This document shows, piece after piece, positions 1 through 7,444 of a stretch of 25,712 nucleotides of DNA. Position 1 is the stretch's first letter. Each line of letters opens with the position of its first letter. The notes under the pieces were generated by a model. That model searched no databases. It was given only the letters and a program-made list of their open reading frames with translations, and was not told the DNA's origin. The stretch lies in contig DMJN01000209.1 in the NCBI GenBank assembly GCA_003451715.1, positions 1 through 25,712 of the forward strand, given 5' to 3'. Origin of the DNA: Gammaproteobacteria bacterium (GTDB lineage: Bacteria > Pseudomonadota > Gammaproteobacteria > Pseudomonadales > Pseudohongiellaceae). The translations under genes and the position numbers were made by a program.

Positions 1-1
1 C

Positions 2-1240
2 TCACCTTTCGATCAACGGCAGCATGTCGTCGACACCCGTGTCGACCGTGAGCGCCAACTGGTCGCTCTGACGCTGCCTGACGGGGTGACCCGGACTGCA
101 CGGCGCTATGGCAGCCAGGGCTGTGTGACTCGGCCCATGGGACAGGAGACTCTGCAATTCATCCCGTCGATCATCGAACCTGAGCTGCCCCCGGCCGAGT
201 CCACTGCATGGCCTATGGGTGATGTCCTGTCCGATGACTCCTGGCCAGCGGGAGTCGACAAAGAACTCGTTGAACGTGCTATAGAGGTGGGATTCGGGCC
301 ACCGGAGGCTCGCACGCTTGGCCTGGTGGTGACCTACCAGGGGCGCGTTATCGGTGAACGCTACGGCGACGATGTCGACATGCACACGCCTCTGGAGAGC
401 TGGTCGATGACCAAGAGTCTCACCGGCACCTTGATGGGCGTCCTCATCCAGCAGGGTGCTTACGAGTTGTGGCAGGAGGCACCGATACCGGAATGGCAGC
501 TGGCACAGGATGATCCACGTCAGCAAATCCGCATCGGAGACATCATGCGGATGTCCAGCGGTATCATGATCAACGCCCCGGCAGATCCGGACTTCGATCC
601 CGACACCTACCCCGACCACGTCTACCTCTACACCGGCGGTGAGAACCTGCACCAGTATGCGGCCACGCGCCCACAAGAATACCCGCCGAACACTATCGGC
701 CGCTACCGTAATACCGACCCGGTACTGGCAAGCTACCTGATTCGTTTAGCGGTGGAAGACCGCGGCGAGAATTACCACGCCTTCCCGCAAAGGGCACTGT
801 TCGACAAGCTTGGCATTCGCAACGCCCTGATTGAAACCGACGCCTGGGGCAATTTCCTCGGCCAGGGGCTGGCCTTCATGCCCGCCCGTGACTGGGCGAG
901 ACTCGGCAACCTTTACCTGCAGGATGGCGTATGGAACGGGGAGCGCCTGTTGCCCGAAGGCTACGTGGAGTATGCCAGCACTGTTGCTCCGGCCTGGCAA
1001 ACTGACGGCCGCCCGATCTATGGCGGCGCCTTCTTCTGGGTAACCAACTCGGAACTGGAGGACGGTACACCCCTCAATGCCTTCCACATGCGTGGCGCCG
1101 GCGGTCAGAGCACTAACATCATTCCGAGCCATGGCCTGGTCTACGTGCGCATCGGCAAATATACCGGCGCCGGTCCGGGCGGCGCGGCATTGAACCGGAT
1201 GATCCCGATGTTGATGGAGGCGGTGCCGCCGGTGCAATGA
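2..1240 (+). CDS. Serine hydrolase, beta-lactamase / 6-aminohexanoate-dimer hydrolase (NylB-like) type, 5' partial
   Basis: The frame is open from base 2 to the TGA at 1238-1240, so the start lies outside the window. An internal GTG at 86 is possible, but the upstream residues (reading ...LVALTLPDGVTRTARRYG) look like authentic family sequence. The catalytic pattern is that of class C beta-lactamase-like amidases and esterases: SxxK is S-M-T-K with Ser at 404-406 and Lys at 413-415; the Y-x-N element is Tyr-Arg-Asn at 704-712; a Gly-rich third box, HMRGAGGQS, starts near 1087. Members cleave small amides or esters rather than acting as true beta-lactamases, and the actual substrate cannot be read from sequence. 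A second serine hydrolase of a different subgroup follows 62 nt downstream on the same strand, so they may be co-transcribed. The signal peptide status is unknown because the N-terminus is missing. Confidence 0.85.
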   Translation, partial: SPFDQRQHVVDTRVDRERQLVALTLPDGVTRTARRYGSQGCVTRPMGQETLQFIPSIIEPELPPAESTAWPMGDVLSDDSWPAGVDKELVERAIEVGFGPPEARTLGLVVTYQGRVIGERYGDDVDMHTPLESWSMTKSLTGTLMGVLIQQGAYELWQEAPIPEWQLAQDDPRQQIRIGDIMRMSSGIMINAPADPDFDPDTYPDHVYLYTGGENLHQYAATRPQEYPPNTIGRYRNTDPVLASYLIRLAVEDRGENYHAFPQRALFDKLGIRNALIETDAWGNFLGQGLAFMPARDWARLGNLYLQDGVWNGERLLPEGYVEYASTVAPAWQTDGRPIYGGAFFWVTNSELEDGTPLNAFHMRGAGGQSTNIIPSHGLVYVRIGKYTGAGPGGAALNRMIPMLMEAVPPVQ

Positions 1241-1255
1241 TTAAGTAAATAGAAG

Positions 1256-1277
1256 TAAATAGGGACAGATCTATTTA
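1256..1277. repeat. GGGACAGA-type palindromic motif
   Basis: TAAATAG (1256-1262) and CTATTTA (1271-1277) form a perfect 7-bp inverted repeat around an 8-nt loop reading GGACAGAT. The motif lies 15 nt after the stop of the first serine hydrolase and before the ribosome binding site of the second. Related motifs occur in many other gaps of this window. Confidence 0.6.
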
Positions 1278-1302
1278 ATTCCTTTCATTCAGGACAACCA
1301 CT

Positions 1303-2574
1303 ATGAAAAAAACAACAACCTCTTTACTAGTACTTCTTTTAAGCACTGGCTTACTGCTCACGAATACGAGCTGGGCTGCCGAGATTCCCTGGGCGACTCC
1401 CGAAGAGGTCGGCATGTCGTCGGAACGTCTGGATCGAATTAACACCACCATTCAGCGACACATCGATGCGGGCGATATTCAAGGTGCTGTCACCGCGGTC
1501 GCGCGTCGCGGCAAGTTGGTGCATTTCGAAGCGCACGGATTGATGGATGAGGCAAACAATCGACCCATGCAGGAAGATTCAATATTCATCATGATGAGTT
1601 CCAGCAAACCAGTGTTAGGTGTTGCCGCCATGATGATGATCGAGGAAGGGCTTATCCGTCCCGAAGATCCGGTCTCGAAGTACCTTCCGGAATTTGCTGA
1701 CATGCAGGTGGCGGTACTCAAGGAACCCGTCGATGAAAACATCAGCCCCAGGGGAGTCGATAGGGACAATCTTCCGGAACATCGTCTGGTGCCGGCTCAT
1801 CGGGAAATCACCATTCACGACTTACTGACCCACACATCTGGCCTTGGTACCGGCAGTCTGGGTTCGACGCTGCAAACACCGGCACCTTTTCCTCTGCCAG
1901 CGGATAGAACGCTGGCCAGTGAGATGGCTCGCTATGCATCCGGAGCCTTGGATTTTCAACCCGGCGATCGATGGGCTTACAGTGGTTTGGTGGGCCTGGA
2001 TGTTGTGGCTCGCATTGTCGAGATTGTCTCCGGGCAGCCTTACGACGAATTCATTAAAGACCGTATCTTCGACCCCCTGGACATGAATAACACCTGGTTC
2101 AATGTGCCGGAGGAATACAGAGATCGACGCGTGGTCATTAGAGACCGTGACATGTCTCCCTTTTTTGACAACACCACCAATTACTTCTCCGCCTCTGCAG
2201 GACTCAACAGCACGGCTGAAGATTACCTGAAATTTGAGCAGATGCTGGTTAACGGAGGAGAACTCTTTGGCAATCGCCTCCTCAGTCCTCGAAGTATTCG
2301 AATGATGGGCAGTGACCAGACCGCTGGCCTTTATAATGGAATTGGCCGGGTCCAGGGTGGCCTCGGTTTCGGCTACACGGTTTACGTGACGCAAGATCCG
2401 ATTGCCGCCGGCGCACGTCGCGGTGCAGGAGCCTTTGGCTGGATGGGCGCCTTCGGCACCCGCACCTGGACAGATCCTGAAGAAGAGCTGACAGGTGTGC
2501 TATTTCTGCAACAACCCCATGGGCGTACCCAGCTGGATTTCGAAAACGCGGTGCAGCAGGCGATAATTGATTGA
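1303..2574 (+). CDS. Exported serine hydrolase, beta-lactamase family (class C fold)
   Basis: A 423-residue protein with a Sec signal peptide (Lys-rich start, hydrophobic core about residues 7-20, probable cleavage after Trp-Ala near 25), hence periplasmic. The nucleophile motif SxxK is S99-S-S-K102. The segment LLTHTSGL near 175-181 is typical of beta-lactamase/esterase EstB-like proteins. The second motif is Tyr226-Ser-Gly instead of the canonical Y-x-N, a common variant in esterase-like members. The C-terminal FGWMGAFGTRTW region matches the third-motif area. The start is supported by AGGA 9 nt before the ATG. It probably hydrolyses esters or amides; the substrate is unknown. It converges on the dienelactone hydrolase gene across a strong hairpin. 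It is not an obvious duplicate of the preceding serine hydrolase, since length and motif spacing differ. Confidence 0.87.
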   Translation: MKKTTTSLLVLLLSTGLLLTNTSWAAEIPWATPEEVGMSSERLDRINTTIQRHIDAGDIQGAVTAVARRGKLVHFEAHGLMDEANNRPMQEDSIFIMMSSSKPVLGVAAMMMIEEGLIRPEDPVSKYLPEFADMQVAVLKEPVDENISPRGVDRDNLPEHRLVPAHREITIHDLLTHTSGLGTGSLGSTLQTPAPFPLPADRTLASEMARYASGALDFQPGDRWAYSGLVGLDVVARIVEIVSGQPYDEFIKDRIFDPLDMNNTWFNVPEEYRDRRVVIRDRDMSPFFDNTTNYFSASAGLNSTAEDYLKFEQMLVNGGELFGNRLLSPRSIRMMGSDQTAGLYNGIGRVQGGLGFGYTVYVTQDPIAAGARRGAGAFGWMGAFGTRTWTDPEEELTGVLFLQQPHGRTQLDFENAVQQAIID

Positions 2575-2607
2575 TCGCTAAAGGCAAGCTCAGAGGATAA
2601 AGGGAAC

Positions 2608-2658
2608 GGAGGGATTATTTTTTGATCAGCGAAAGGCTGATTAAAAAATAATCCCTCC
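2608..2658. terminator. Long perfect hairpin between convergent genes, probable bidirectional terminator
   Basis: Bases 2608-2630 pair with 2636-2658 in a 23-bp stem with one G-T wobble (2624/2642) and a GAAAG loop. Each arm carries a 6-nt run of T or A, so on either strand the stem contains or is followed by U-rich sequence. It lies between the ends of two convergent genes (stops at 2574 and 2691). It could also be a small palindromic repeat element. Confidence 0.7.
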
Positions 2659-2681
2659 ATCCCCTTTTATTCCCTTTTATT

Positions 2682-2695
2682 TGTCTGTCCTTATT
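2682..2695 (-). repeat. GGACAGA-type motif abutting a stop codon
   Basis: On the minus strand this reads GGGAATAAGGACAGACA. The TAA inside it is the stop codon of the dienelactone hydrolase homologue, so the motif begins at the end of the gene. It matches the GGGACAGA family seen elsewhere in the window. Confidence 0.45.
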
Positions 2696-3605
2696 CCCTT
2701 ACATACCTGTTAAACCAATCAATCGTGCGTGTCCATGCCTCGGTCGCCGCGGCCTCAAGATAGCGTTCGGGTGTCGCGTCGTTGAAGAATCCGCGCACCG
2801 CGCCCGGATAGATATGCCCTTCGTGGGTGACATTATTGGCGATCAGGGCCTCTTCGTAGGCCGGCCATGCATTAACCAGACGCGTGTCGAGTTCGCCGTG
2901 TTGTACCAGAATAGCCGCCCTGATGTTCGGTACATCCGCCGCGTCAGCGCCTCCCCCGTAAAACGGTACCGCCGCCGCTAGATCCTCTCCCAACCTGACA
3001 GCGAGTTGATTTGAAACGCTGCCACCATAACAAAATCCAGTCACGCCAATCTTGCCCGTGCAGTCCGAACGGTTTTTCAGCCATAGCGCGCTGGCGACAA
3101 TGTCTTCGAACTTTCTATCATTGTCGATCTGCCGGAAGAGCTGTCCACCCTGATAGTCATCACCCGGATAACCGCCGACCGAGGTGAGCACGTCCGGTGC
3201 GAAAGCCATGAAGTTGGCCAGCGCCAATCGCCGAGCCACATCTTCAGTGTGAGGATTAAGCCCGCGATTCTCATGCACAACGATAATGCCCGGAAGCTGG
3301 GATGGTGTCTCACTGCGACTATCGGCACTGAAGGGGCGTACCAGATATCCTCTTATGAAGCCGTTGCCGTCAGGGGAGGACAAGGTCTCGTAACTGGTGG
3401 TAATGCGTTCATCGTCGCGGGAGATTTGTTGCCCCATCGCGTAATCCGGCAGCAGCGCCTCGACAATGGCCCCGGCACTGAGACCGGCAACAGCCAATTT
3501 TTTCACACCGTCCAGAAATGACCGGCGACTGATTTCACCGTGGGCAAACTGGGTGTATATTTCAACTGCTTCCGCTGGGACTGTACGTCGTTCTTTTGAT
3601 GACAT
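2691..3605 (-). CDS. Tat-exported dienelactone hydrolase family protein with catalytic His replaced by Arg
   Basis: 304 residues. The N-terminus has a twin-arginine motif S26-R-R-S-F-L31 followed by a hydrophobic stretch (about 37-52), so export by Tat is likely. The alpha/beta hydrolase core shows the family nucleophile elbow G190-F-C192-Y-G-G, the conserved H111-E112-N-R-G segment and the acid Asp240 in HGELDTR. The family's catalytic His normally sits in a YPGxxHGF motif; here the segment is YPGAVRGFFND, with Arg271 (codon CGC) at that place. The protein may therefore be inactive or altered in chemistry. The start is supported by AGGAG 7 nt before the ATG. Bacterial relatives cleave lactones or esters; the substrate here is unknown. 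It is the last gene of the minus-strand block. Confidence 0.88.
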   Translation of the reverse strand: MSSKERRTVPAEAVEIYTQFAHGEISRRSFLDGVKKLAVAGLSAGAIVEALLPDYAMGQQISRDDERITTSYETLSSPDGNGFIRGYLVRPFSADSRSETPSQLPGIIVVHENRGLNPHTEDVARRLALANFMAFAPDVLTSVGGYPGDDYQGGQLFRQIDNDRKFEDIVASALWLKNRSDCTGKIGVTGFCYGGSVSNQLAVRLGEDLAAAVPFYGGGADAADVPNIRAAILVQHGELDTRLVNAWPAYEEALIANNVTHEGHIYPGAVRGFFNDATPERYLEAAATEAWTRTIDWFNRYVRE

Positions 3606-3620
3606 TATTTTTCTCCTATG

Positions 3621-3640
3621 AATAGGGATAGAATTCTTTT
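3621..3640. repeat. Degenerate GGGATAGA-type motif
   Basis: AATAGGGATAGAATTCTTTT is followed by CTAT. It resembles the 1256-1277 motif with C changed to T. It lies just 5' of the dienelactone hydrolase ribosome binding site. It may be a decayed copy of the repeat family. Confidence 0.35.
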
Positions 3641-3743
3641 CTATACTGTAGCCCGCCGTTCAGTAGTAATCTAGCTTGTGGAAAAACAGAGACAGGCCAG
3701 GAATAAGCAATCGCTCAAAAGCGAGGTCTGCCACCTCTAATCG

Positions 3744-4871
3744 CTAGGCCAGTTTATCCAACGCCGCTTCAAGCGTTTGCACGGTTCTGTCCACGTTGTG
3801 CAGCTTATCCAAACCGAATAATCCTAATCGAAAACTCTGAAAGCCCTCAGGCTCATCACACATCAAGGGCACACCGGCGGCTGTTTGTAAGCCGACCTCG
3901 GCAAACTTTTTCCCGGTCTGTATGCCGGAATCGTCGGTATAAGACACCACCACGCCCGGCGCGCCGAAGCCTTCTGCTGCGACACTCTTGATTCCCTTGT
4001 TTGCCAGCAGCGCACGAACTTTATCACCCAGTTCCTGTTGCTCCATCTTCACCTTTTCGAATCCATAACTTTCGGTTTCCTGCATAGCATCTCGAAACCG
4101 GGTGATGGAATCCGTAGGCATGGTGGCATGGTAAGCATGTCCACCATTCTCATAGGCCTGCATTATCTGCAGCCATTTACCAAGGTCACAGGCAAAGCTG
4201 GTGCTCGAGGTGCCTTCCATCTTCTCCAGTGCCAATGTGCTTAACATAACCAGTGCGCAGCAAGGCGATGAACTCCAGCCCTTTTGAGGCGCGCTAATGA
4301 GAACGTCGACACCACTTGATTTCATGTCGACCCAGATGGTCCCGGAGGCGATGCAATCCAAAACAAAAATGCCTCCCACCCCATGCACGGCGTCCGCCAG
4401 TGCCGAGAGGTAGTCAGGGGGCAGAATGATGCCTGAAGCTGTCTCCACATGGGGAGCGAAGACGATGTCAGGCTTTTCCCGTTCGATTGTTTGAACAGCC
4501 TCATCGATGGGTACCGGTGCGAATGGAGATTGGCTCTCCGCTGGCAATTGTCTGGCTTTCAGGACTATCGCCTCTGAGGGAATGTCCCCCATCTCGAAGA
4601 TCTGTGACCAGCGAAAGCTAAAGAATCCATTTCTGATTACCAGGCATTTCTTGTTGGTAGCAAACTGCCGCGCAACCGCTTCCATGCCAAACGATCCACC
4701 ACCGGGAACAATTGCCACCGCATCGGCTTGATAAACCTTCTTCAGCGTGGATGAAACATCATTCATCACAGTCTGGAAAGACTGCGACATATGATTGAGA
4801 GAGCGGTCAGTAAATACAACAGAATATTCCAGCAAACCATTGGGATCGATATTGGGGAGTAAACCGGGCAT
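3744..4871 (-). CDS. Class V aminotransferase, alanine/serine-glyoxylate aminotransferase-like
   Basis: A 375-residue, fold-type I PLP enzyme with no signal peptide, so cytoplasmic. The N-terminus reads PGLLPNIDPNGLLEYSVVF, as in the AGT-like subgroup. The phosphate-binding region is PGGGSFGMEA (56-65), HVETASG spans 141-147, the PLP-ring Asp is D172 in LDCIASG, and the Schiff-base lysine is K197 in SAPQKGW. Length fits the family (about 370-400). It probably moves an amino group between a small amino acid and glyoxylate or pyruvate; the exact donor cannot be decided. The start has a GAGAAG sequence close to the ATG. It lies between an unknown secreted protein gene and the dienelactone hydrolase gene, with gaps of over 100 nt on each side, so co-transcription is uncertain. 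Confidence 0.88.
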   Translation of the reverse strand: MPGLLPNIDPNGLLEYSVVFTDRSLNHMSQSFQTVMNDVSSTLKKVYQADAVAIVPGGGSFGMEAVARQFATNKKCLVIRNGFFSFRWSQIFEMGDIPSEAIVLKARQLPAESQSPFAPVPIDEAVQTIEREKPDIVFAPHVETASGIILPPDYLSALADAVHGVGGIFVLDCIASGTIWVDMKSSGVDVLISAPQKGWSSSPCCALVMLSTLALEKMEGTSSTSFACDLGKWLQIMQAYENGGHAYHATMPTDSITRFRDAMQETESYGFEKVKMEQQELGDKVRALLANKGIKSVAAEGFGAPGVVVSYTDDSGIQTGKKFAEVGLQTAAGVPLMCDEPEGFQSFRLGLFGLDKLHNVDRTVQTLEAALDKLA

Positions 4872-4933
4872 AAATCTTCTCTTTCTTGATTAGTAATACA
4901 GCGAATTTGTTTGAGCACAAGATTGTAAACGAT

Positions 4934-4997
4934 CAAAGGGGTCAGCGTGTCGAAATGATCGTCAAACTGTAACGATCAAATAAACCCGACCCCTTTG
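4934..4997. repeat. GGGGTCAG-type nested palindrome
   Basis: The outer arms CAAAGGGGTC (4934-4943) and GACCCCTTTG (4988-4997) are perfectly complementary over 10 bp. Inner arms TGATCGT (4956-4962) and ACGATCA (4972-4978) pair over 7 bp. It starts 13 nt past the stop of the gene at 5011-6015 on that gene's strand. It could serve as a terminator or 3' stabilising stem, though the minus-strand side has no long T run. Confidence 0.65.
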
Positions 4998-5010
4998 GTT
5001 TTTCTTTAGT

Positions 5011-6015
5011 TTATCTGGATAGTCGTTCTTGTTCTCTTGCACCGCGCAGGATGTTCGCCATGGAATAATTACCTTCATGGCAGGCATATTCGTAGATCGG
5101 GTCTGGCGTGTAATCCATGATGAATTCTCTGGTATAAGGCGCCGAGTAGGTATCCGGCTGGTCGACAGTGATCTGGTACAGCAGCTGGGTGTCGTTGAGT
5201 CGTGTAAAGCGTTCGATATTGACCCTCGATCGATTATGCCCAAAGGTACTCCTGCCTGAGAAGTTAGTGGTTTCGATAACCAGTGACTCTCCGTCGAAGT
5301 AACCGCGGGCATCTCCATGCCACAGGCCTATTTTACTATCGACGTGGGGTTTGTCCGTAAGGGGTACGATGCGCGCATCGTGCATCATTTCCTGGACGAT
5401 GACCACATGGTTTTTTGATTGGACGATTTGCCAATAACTGTTGTAACCAGCATTCAGATAAGGTGCACCATAGCTTATACAGCGATCATCAACGGTAAGG
5501 TCTAACCACGATGCGGGACTGGTATTGCCTCGTTGTGGACGATTAAAGGTTGTGCCATCGGCATCGCCAAGCGGCGGCGGGAAGCGTCCATTGGGAGGAT
5601 CGATTATCTGAGAAGTACGATCATGCACTTCCCTTTCCACCAGCCAGGATTGATCATAGTTGCCGGTGCTGGGGTCATAGGATCTGACTTCGCCGGTCAG
5701 TGCCGCCTCGAACACGCCATCGCCAAAAAGAGCATCTTCATCGCCCTCGGTTATCTCGGTTATGCGTCGGCGCAGCAGTATTTGCTCTTCGTCGGTCAGG
5801 TATTGTCGATCTCCAAAGCTTTCCGGCCGCTCTACTGGCGTTATCGTGTTGTTACCCCACACACCTTGAAGGTCAGGATGGTCATCGATGGTTCGCGGTG
5901 TCTCCCACGCCCCAAGATTCTGTCCATAAAGCGGTTGCCACAAAAGAGCCCCACAGCCAACTAATAGAATGAGTCTTCGAACAGCTTCTCCCTTGCCTGC
6001 CAGGATAATTGACAT
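5011..6015 (-). CDS. Secreted protein of unknown function, YACHEGN family (copy 1)
   Basis: 334 residues. The N-terminus has two arginines, then a hydrophobic core (about 15-30) ending LYGQ, which suggests a Sec signal peptide. I do not recognise a named enzyme. Shared blocks with the protein at 16821-17795 define a family: HPDLQG (46-51), DPPNGR near 139-144, DRC with Cys179, a segment ending ...VVIVQEMMHDARI (about 204-216), DGESLVI (241-247), ERFTR (268-272) and Y310-A-C-H-E-G-N316. The conserved Cys, His and Glu residues could form a metal or active site, but that is inference. The start has GGAGG 9 nt before the ATG. It lies between the acetamidase and aminotransferase genes on the same strand. 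Confidence 0.8.
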   Translation of the reverse strand: MSIILAGKGEAVRRLILLVGCGALLWQPLYGQNLGAWETPRTIDDHPDLQGVWGNNTITPVERPESFGDRQYLTDEEQILLRRRITEITEGDEDALFGDGVFEAALTGEVRSYDPSTGNYDQSWLVEREVHDRTSQIIDPPNGRFPPPLGDADGTTFNRPQRGNTSPASWLDLTVDDRCISYGAPYLNAGYNSYWQIVQSKNHVVIVQEMMHDARIVPLTDKPHVDSKIGLWHGDARGYFDGESLVIETTNFSGRSTFGHNRSRVNIERFTRLNDTQLLYQITVDQPDTYSAPYTREFIMDYTPDPIYEYACHEGNYSMANILRGAREQERLSR

Positions 6016-6066
6016 GCCTGGAATCCTCCGTAAAAGATAAATGGGTGGACCTGTTTTACCAAAATC

Positions 6067-6106
6067 GGGGGTCAGAGTAAAAACTATTGGAATGATTAGG
6101 GATAGA
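6067..6106. repeat. GGGGTCAG and GGGATAGA motifs
   Basis: GGGGGTCAGAGTAA (6067-6080) is followed 18 nt later by GGGATAGA (6099-6106). The second motif ends 8 nt past the acetamidase stop on that gene's strand. No full palindrome is visible, so this may be a degenerate element. Confidence 0.45.
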
Positions 6107-6114
6107 TCAGCTTT

Positions 6115-7359
6115 CTATTGACCTATAAATATATCCAGCGGCAACAAAGCAGTGACTCCCACGTTGGGTGCATCCACCAGTTGGCTGATGCGAATATCCA
6201 CCGCGACGCTGGCAATCACATACGCCTGTTGCCGGTTATAACCATAGGTGCTGGTTATATAGTCAATGATTCCGTCGATGGCGTTGCGGGCGGCCAGGTT
6301 GATATCGTTTGACAGGTTTTCCAGCCCGGCAACCACATCCGAGTTCAGATAGCGCATATCCGGCGGCACGTCTCCGGAATCCTTGACCGGAATACCCGTT
6401 ACCGCATAAAAACGGCGGGAAGGAATGTCCAGTAACTGGGCTGGGCCTTCGTAGTGAGGGCCGCGAGACAGGTCAGGGCCGTCCTTGAGGACTTCGGTGG
6501 TTGCCCATACATCAGCCGACATCTCGATTGCCGTACCGGACACTTCCCCATCGCCCTGAGCATAATGCAGGTCACCAATAGCCAGGCCGCAGCCATCGAT
6601 AAAACAAGGCAGGTAAATGGATACCCCTGCCTTGAGATAGCGGATGTCCATATTGCCACCGTGTTCGCGCGGCGGTATCGTGCGCAGGCACTCAGTACTC
6701 GCGGTACCATTCGGTCCGCAGAGAGCGACCGGATCCGCACCGCCCGTCATGGGCAAGGAGACGCGCCCACCGGCATCTGCCAGTTCCTGTTCCCGTTCCA
6801 GCATAATTCGCAGTTGATTGGGTCCGGGCAGGGTGGTGACGACACCGGGAAAGCTGGCATTGGGAATGCGAATGCCCGGGAGGTCATCGCTCTCGGCGTA
6901 GTTACGATTCAGCCGCCAGATCACCAGGCTCTGGCCTTCGACGAGATCGGGAATGAAACCTGAAGAGCCGCCATACGTGTAAGCATAAGAGCCCGGGTCA
7001 ATATTGGTAAGCGTTACCTTCAATACATCTCCGGCTACCGCACCCTCGATATATACCGGTCCGGTAATGGGATGCACCCGGCCAAAGTCGCTACTGAGCG
7101 TTTCCGGTTCGGTGGTCTGAGCCGCGGCCGCGCCCAGTACGTCCTGCGCATCTCTGGCTCTGAACAGAATCGTCTGCTCCGGCCTGGCTCTCGCCGCCAT
7201 GGGGATATCCGGATGCAGTCGATTTACACAGCCGGGATCTTCGATGCAGTCCTCGCCTTCTCCGCCTACGACGACGATGTCCTCGGCAGCACCAGCGCCG
7301 CTCGATAGCAGTGTACCGATAAGAAAAGCCAGCAGACTCGGCAGGGATAGTTTATTCAT
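6115..7359 (-). CDS. Exported acetamidase/formamidase family protein (FmdA_AmdA)
   Basis: About 414 residues from the chosen ATG at 7359, which has GAGG 9 nt upstream and is followed directly by a clean Sec signal peptide (MNKLSLPSLLAFLIGTLLSS, cleavage near GAGA-AE). A longer reading from 7398 would put 13 charged residues before the signal and is less likely. The body matches the acetamidase/formamidase family: HPITGPVYIEGAVAGD in the N-terminal half, the DLHYAQGDGEV segment, and a C-terminal AARNAIDGIIDYI region ending near LLPLDIF. Such enzymes release ammonia from short amides and are normally cytoplasmic, so the signal peptide is unusual. It lies 85 nt downstream of the TRAP permease on the same strand, which suggests use of a compound linked to that importer. 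Confidence 0.88.
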   Translation of the reverse strand: MNKLSLPSLLAFLIGTLLSSGAGAAEDIVVVGGEGEDCIEDPGCVNRLHPDIPMAARARPEQTILFRARDAQDVLGAAAAQTTEPETLSSDFGRVHPITGPVYIEGAVAGDVLKVTLTNIDPGSYAYTYGGSSGFIPDLVEGQSLVIWRLNRNYAESDDLPGIRIPNASFPGVVTTLPGPNQLRIMLEREQELADAGGRVSLPMTGGADPVALCGPNGTASTECLRTIPPREHGGNMDIRYLKAGVSIYLPCFIDGCGLAIGDLHYAQGDGEVSGTAIEMSADVWATTEVLKDGPDLSRGPHYEGPAQLLDIPSRRFYAVTGIPVKDSGDVPPDMRYLNSDVVAGLENLSNDINLAARNAIDGIIDYITSTYGYNRQQAYVIASVAVDIRISQLVDAPNVGVTALLPLDIFIGQ

Positions 7360-7433
7360 CGCAGGGCGCCTCTTCTTCTTTATGTTTGGGGATAGCATAG
7401 CAAATGTATAAGCCGTTTCCAGGGATGGTAACC

Positions 7434-7443
7434 GGGGTACAGA
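7434..7443. repeat. GGGGTACAGA motif abutting the TRAP permease stop
   Basis: GGGGTACAGA ends one base from the permease stop codon (7445-7447, minus strand). It resembles the GGGGACAGA motif with one inserted T. No matching inverted arm is clear. Confidence 0.3.
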
Positions 7444-7444
7444 A

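Noticed and set aside
2..676. A 224-codon open frame on the minus strand opposite the first serine hydrolase
   Set aside because: It is antisense to a gene with clear catalytic motifs and has no recognisable domain or ribosome binding site.
1822..2394. A 190-codon minus-strand frame inside the second serine hydrolase
   Set aside because: Antisense shadow; composition follows the codons of the real gene, and no family motif is visible.
6454..6963. A 169-codon plus-strand frame opposite the acetamidase
   Set aside because: Shadow frame with no ribosome binding site or recognisable domain.
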